Origin: Balneolaceae bacterium
GTDB lineage: Bacteria; Bacteroidota; Rhodothermia; Balneolales; Balneolaceae
NCBI GenBank assembly: GCA_017640665.1
Contig: JAEPQE010000001.1
Span: forward strand, 1,319,262 to 1,383,261
Reading direction: 5' to 3'
Length of the DNA: 64,000 bases
Shown: piece after piece, positions 61,025-64,000 of the stretch
Layout of the letters: each line of letters begins with the position of its first letter
How positions within the stretch are numbered: the stretch's first letter is position 1
Notes under the pieces: generated by a model
Databases searched by the model: none
The model's input: only the letters and a program-made list of their open reading frames with translations
Told to the model about the DNA's origin: nothing
Position numbers and translations under genes: made by a program

Positions 61025-61858
61025 TTAAGCGTCTTCCCCTAATTGAATACGGTGGAAGGCTTTTGCTAACGGTGCATCGTTTTGCTCGAGATATTGCTTC
61101 ACCGTAACGCCGTTATCTTTCACGAATTTCTGGTTCAAAAGAACGCGTTCTTCGTAGAATCTTCGAAGTTTACCTTTCGCTGCTTTCTCAGCGATTTCAG
61201 CAGGCTTGCCTTCGTTGATCAATTGCTCTTTAGCAATTTCAAGTTCTTTCTCAACTACAGAAGCATCAACTTCGTCCTGCGTTACCGCAAGAGGCTTCAT
61301 GGCAGCAACCTGCATAGCAACATCTTTTCCGATTTCTTCGTCGTTGATATCACCATCAAACTCTACCAATACACCTAGCTGGTTACCAGGGTGGATATAA
61401 GAAACGAGAGAGCCGTCAGTTTTAGCTAAAACAACAGTACTGATCTGGATTTTCTCACCGATTTTACCGGTCATGTCCTGAAGATGAAGTTCGATTGAAC
61501 GCCCATCTACTTCAAAAGCATACAGGTCTTTTACATTGTCGATGTCGTTATCGTAAGCGGCATTTAGAAATGCCTCAGCTTGTGCCTGAAAATCATCATT
61601 ACGAGCTACGAAGTCAGTTTCGCAGTTAATTTCGATAGCAGCAGCCTTTTTAGCGTCGTCGCTGATACGGGTAAGGATCAAACCTTCTTTCGCTTCACGA
61701 TCAGAACGCTTGTCGGCTACTTTTTGACCTTTTTTGCGAAGGATTTCAACAGCTTTTTCGAAATCGCCGTCAGCCTCAGCCAATGCCTTTTTGCAATCCA
61801 TCATGCCGGCACCGGTCATGTCTCTTAGTTTTTTTACGTCAGCAGCAGAAATGCTCAT
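61025..61858 (-). CDS. tsf: Translation elongation factor Ts
   Basis: A 277-residue protein. The UBA-like start VKKLRDMTGAGMMDCKKALA, EADGDFEKAVEILRKKG, the nucleotide-exchange residues in EINCETDFVARNDDFQ and the C-terminal VTVKQYLEQ are canonical. It recharges EF-Tu with GTP. It lies 30 bases after rpsB in the conserved rpsB-tsf order and ends in a strong terminator. Confidence 0.98.
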   Translation of the reverse strand: MSISAADVKKLRDMTGAGMMDCKKALAEADGDFEKAVEILRKKGQKVADKRSDREAKEGLILTRISDDAKKAAAIEINCETDFVARNDDFQAQAEAFLNAAYDNDIDNVKDLYAFEVDGRSIELHLQDMTGKIGEKIQISTVVLAKTDGSLVSYIHPGNQLGVLVEFDGDINDEEIGKDVAMQVAAMKPLAVTQDEVDASVVEKELEIAKEQLINEGKPAEIAEKAAKGKLRRFYEERVLLNQKFVKDNGVTVKQYLEQNDAPLAKAFHRIQLGEDA

Positions 61859-61888
61859 GAGTTTAAAATCTTTTTAAAATGGTTACAA

Positions 61889-62770
61889 TTATTCTTCTTC
61901 GTTGCTGGTATCACTAGTATCATCGGAAGCTGAATCATCGCTAGCTTCTAATGTAGGTTCAGCAACTTTCTTTCTTTTTCTTCTTGATCGAAGTTTAGTT
62001 TTTGCTTCAACTTCTTCGCCTTCCTGAGCTTCTTTGGCTTCAACAGATGCTTGCTCTAGAACTTCTTCTTCATTGTGGGCTTCGCGCTCTGCAGCGCCTT
62101 CAATAATAGCGTCAGCAACTTGTGAACTAATCAACTGGATAGTTCGTGCAGAGTCATCATTACAAGGAATAATGAAATCAGGAACATCAGGATCACTATT
62201 GGTATCAACCATAGCAATGATAGGGATGTGAAGTTTGATGGCTTCACTTACAGCAAGGTGTTCTTTGATGATATCAACAACGAAGATTGCACCTGGAAGT
62301 CGGCTCATGTTCGCAATACCACCTAAAGTATCTTCAAGTTTGCCTTGCTCACGGGTAAGCATTAAACCCTCCTTTTTAGTTAGCTCAGCAAACGTACCAT
62401 CAGTTTTCATACGCTCAATCTCTTCCATACGAGAGATGCTTTTACGAACGGTAGAAAAGTTAGTCAACATTCCACCTAACCATCGGTGAGTTACATAAGG
62501 CATTCCTGCGCGGATTGCTTCTGTTTTGATGATATCGGTAGACTGTTTTTTAGTTCCTACAAAAAGAATAGTTTTACCGGCACGGGAAAGTTTTTGAACT
62601 TCGTCAAGTGCTTCCTGTAGGTAATTTTGAGTTTTTTTGAGGTCAATGATGTGAATCCCGTTACGTGACATAAAGATGAAATCCTTCATTTTTGGATTCC
62701 AACGGCGGGTTAAGTGACCGAAATGTGCACCTGATTTTAACAGGTTTTCAATAGATGCTGCTTTAGGCAT
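61889..62770 (-). CDS. rpsB: 30S ribosomal protein S2
   Basis: The ATG at 62770 is chosen because the protein then begins [20 protein letters not shown], the usual S2 start; the open frame continues upstream into non-coding sequence. It has 293 residues. [48 protein letters not shown] and [10 protein letters not shown]-like [20 protein letters not shown] are conserved. The C-terminal 60 or so residues are an acidic then basic, Ser/Asp-rich tail ([10 protein letters not shown]), longer than in E. coli but common in this phylum. Confidence 0.97.
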   Translation of the reverse strand: MPKAASIENLLKSGAHFGHLTRRWNPKMKDFIFMSRNGIHIIDLKKTQNYLQEALDEVQKLSRAGKTILFVGTKKQSTDIIKTEAIRAGMPYVTHRWLGGMLTNFSTVRKSISRMEEIERMKTDGTFAELTKKEGLMLTREQGKLEDTLGGIANMSRLPGAIFVVDIIKEHLAVSEAIKLHIPIIAMVDTNSDPDVPDFIIPCNDDSARTIQLISSQVADAIIEGAAEREAHNEEEVLEQASVEAKEAQEGEEVEAKTKLRSRRKRKKVAEPTLEASDDSASDDTSDTSNEEE

Positions 62771-62896
62771 TTTAGTAGTATGTATGTTTAGGTTTGTCCG
62801 CTGTGTGGGTCTGCCCCAAAAAACCAATCAGTCAATCGACTGACACCAGGCTTTGAGTCACCACACATGTGTGATTTAAATTGTACAGCGTAAGTA

Positions 62897-63283
62897 TTAA
62901 CGCTTAGAGAACTGGAATTTCTTACGTGCTTTTGGCTGACCCGGTTTTTTACGCTCAACCATTCTTGAATCACGGGTAAGAAGACCATGCTCCTTCAAAA
63001 TAGAGTGCATTTCTTCATTCTCTCCATCAAGTCCACGAGCCAGAGCGTGCGAAATTGCACCAGCCTGACCAGCTTTCCCGCCACCGCGTACAGTAACTTT
63101 GATGTCGTACTTTCCTTCCGTTTCAGTAACGTGCATAGGAAGTAGTGCAATGTTGCGGATAGATTTTACAGGAAGATATTCTTCAATAGGAGTTTTGTTA
63201 ACGAGGAACTCGCCTTTACCCGGCTTGATGTACAAGCGAGCTGTAGAGGTTTTTCGTCGTCCGATGTAATTAGCTTGTGCCAT
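62897..63283 (-). CDS. rpsI: 30S ribosomal protein S9
   Basis: A 128-residue protein with the S9 hallmarks YIGRRKTSTARLYIKPGKGE, the GGGKAGQAGAISHALARGLD block, and the basic tail ending KKFQFSKR, whose last residues reach the P-site tRNA. It lies 12 bases after rplM in the conserved rplM-rpsI order. A gap of 126 bases separates it from rpsB. Confidence 0.98.
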   Translation of the reverse strand: MAQANYIGRRKTSTARLYIKPGKGEFLVNKTPIEEYLPVKSIRNIALLPMHVTETEGKYDIKVTVRGGGKAGQAGAISHALARGLDGENEEMHSILKEHGLLTRDSRMVERKKPGQPKARKKFQFSKR

Positions 63284-63295
63284 TATAAAAATCGA

Positions 63296-63739
63296 TTAAA
63301 TCTCGATGGTTTCGGGGTTCTGTGCCGTTTGCTCATGTACAGGACCTGCATACACACGAAGGTTGGTCAATATCTTACGACCAATTTTATTCTTCGGAAG
63401 CATTCCTTTAACAGCTTTCATAACTAGTGAGGTAGGATCTTTAGCCAACATATCTTCTGCACTTGTAAAGCGCTCACCACCAGGATAGAACGTATGACGG
63501 AAATACATTTTATCAGTCATTTTTTTTCCGGTCAATTTCACCTTTTCGGCATTGATAACAATTACATTGTCTCCGGTATCCATGTGAGGAGTGAATGTGG
63601 GCTTGGTCTTGCCTCTCAAAATAGATGCTACAACAGTACTCAATCTACCCAAGGGTACATCTTCTGCGTCAACTAATACCCACTTCTTCTCGATGTCGCT
63701 GGGCTTTGCTGAGTATGTTTTAAAACTTAAAGTATTCAC
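63296..63739 (-). CDS. rplM: 50S ribosomal protein L13
   Basis: The start is GTG at 63739, giving 147 residues beginning [20 protein letters not shown], the normal L13 N-terminus. The longer open frame (to 63880) is not protein-like. Conserved segments are [58 protein letters not shown], and [20 protein letters not shown]. It heads the translation cluster on the minus strand. Confidence 0.96.
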   Translation of the reverse strand: MNTLSFKTYSAKPSDIEKKWVLVDAEDVPLGRLSTVVASILRGKTKPTFTPHMDTGDNVIVINAEKVKLTGKKMTDKMYFRHTFYPGGERFTSAEDMLAKDPTSLVMKAVKGMLPKNKIGRKILTNLRVYAGPVHEQTAQNPETIEI

Positions 63740-63917
63740 GATAACTCGTTTATTTGCTTTTTTGGAAAGACACAAAAAATACGGCAAAAATATTTCCATA
63801 TCAACAACTATTTGTACTTTTGTTGTCGAAATGTTGAGAGGCTTATGCCTCTTATTTATTAAGTTGAAATGAAGAAGCAAGTGAAAAGGTTATTACCCCA
63901 AAGACAATGCACTAAAA

Positions 63918-63938
63918 GATTTGTATCTTACAAATCTA
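63918..63938. repeat. Small palindrome upstream of the last plus-strand ORF
   Basis: AGATTTGTA (63918-63926) and TACAAATCT (63930-63938) are exact complements with a 3-nt loop, 25 bp before the ATG at 63964. It could be an operator or leader hairpin. Confidence 0.5.
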
Positions 63939-63963
63939 CTCGAATTTTAAAAAGACAGTTGAA

Positions 63964-64000
63964 ATGAGCGACAAATTTAAAAGCACCAAACAAACCTTTA
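63964..64000 (+). CDS. Start of a plus-strand CDS (3' partial)
   Basis: ATG at 63964 opens MSDKFKSTKQTF and runs off the window end. It is divergent from rplM with a 224-bp space. Too short to identify. Confidence 0.4.
   Translation, partial: MSDKFKSTKQTF

Overview
The window looks like chromosomal DNA from a member of the Balneolaceae or a close relative (Balneolota/Rhodothermota side of the Bacteroidota superphylum). The base composition is AT-leaning, Shine-Dalgarno sequences are mostly weak, and TTG starts are common. One promoter has the Bacteroidota-type TAnnTTTG -7 box. Four large secreted proteins end in a type IX secretion (T9SS) sorting domain with the NYPNPFNP signature. Envelope proteins are abundant: lipoproteins, beta-barrels and a TonB-dependent receptor. 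This assignment is inferred from protein features, not from a database search.

Layout. 1-3.1 kb: the 3' part of a T9SS-exported protein, an AI-2E family permease and a VapBC-type toxin-antitoxin pair. 3.1-8.2 kb (minus): family X DNA polymerase with PHP domain, two outer-membrane barrel proteins and a trypsin-like protease. 8.4-15.4 kb: M14 carboxypeptidase, then a minus-strand set with a TonB-C lipoprotein, a glutaminase-dead asparagine-synthetase-like protein, a TPR lipoprotein and an M28 peptidase with PDZ. 15.7-18.4 kb: a TPP riboswitch controlling a TonB-dependent receptor, probably the thiamin importer. 18.4-24 kb: a CotH/lamin-tail T9SS protein, then a LytS/LytTR signalling operon that pairs a degenerate kinase with an intact one. 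24-32 kb: DUF2911 protein, amidohydrolase, Wzi-like barrel, enolase, HAD hydrolase, an outer-membrane protein and prmC.

32-36 kb holds the probable replication origin (DnaA boxes upstream of dnaA) and the run dnaA-folB-folK-dNK-DUF4834-TPR. 36-46 kb: a Spy-like protein, tRNA-Leu(GAG), a large lipoprotein, msrA and two large T9SS proteins (CotH/lamin tail and endonuclease I). 45.8-48.8 kb: two diverged paralogues of unknown function flank a TPR-LuxR-type membrane regulator, and the intergenic region carries a duplicated 18-bp motif. 48.9-57.6 kb: recF, DUF721/DciA-like, YbbR, ispH, a four-helix-bundle ORF, smc and frr. 57.7-64 kb: the usual frr-pyrH-tsf-rpsB-rpsI-rplM translation cluster, interrupted between frr and pyrH by a YHYH-domain gene lying between two copies of a roughly 400-bp repeat.

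The most interesting features are the TPP riboswitch whose aptamer duplicates the receptor's Shine-Dalgarno hexamer, the pseudokinase/kinase/LytTR operon, the paralogue-flanked TPR-HTH regulator, a candidate attenuator-like hairpin before recF, and a decayed four-helix-bundle ORF between recF and DUF721. No CRISPR array, insertion sequence with transposase, prophage or rRNA operon was seen.
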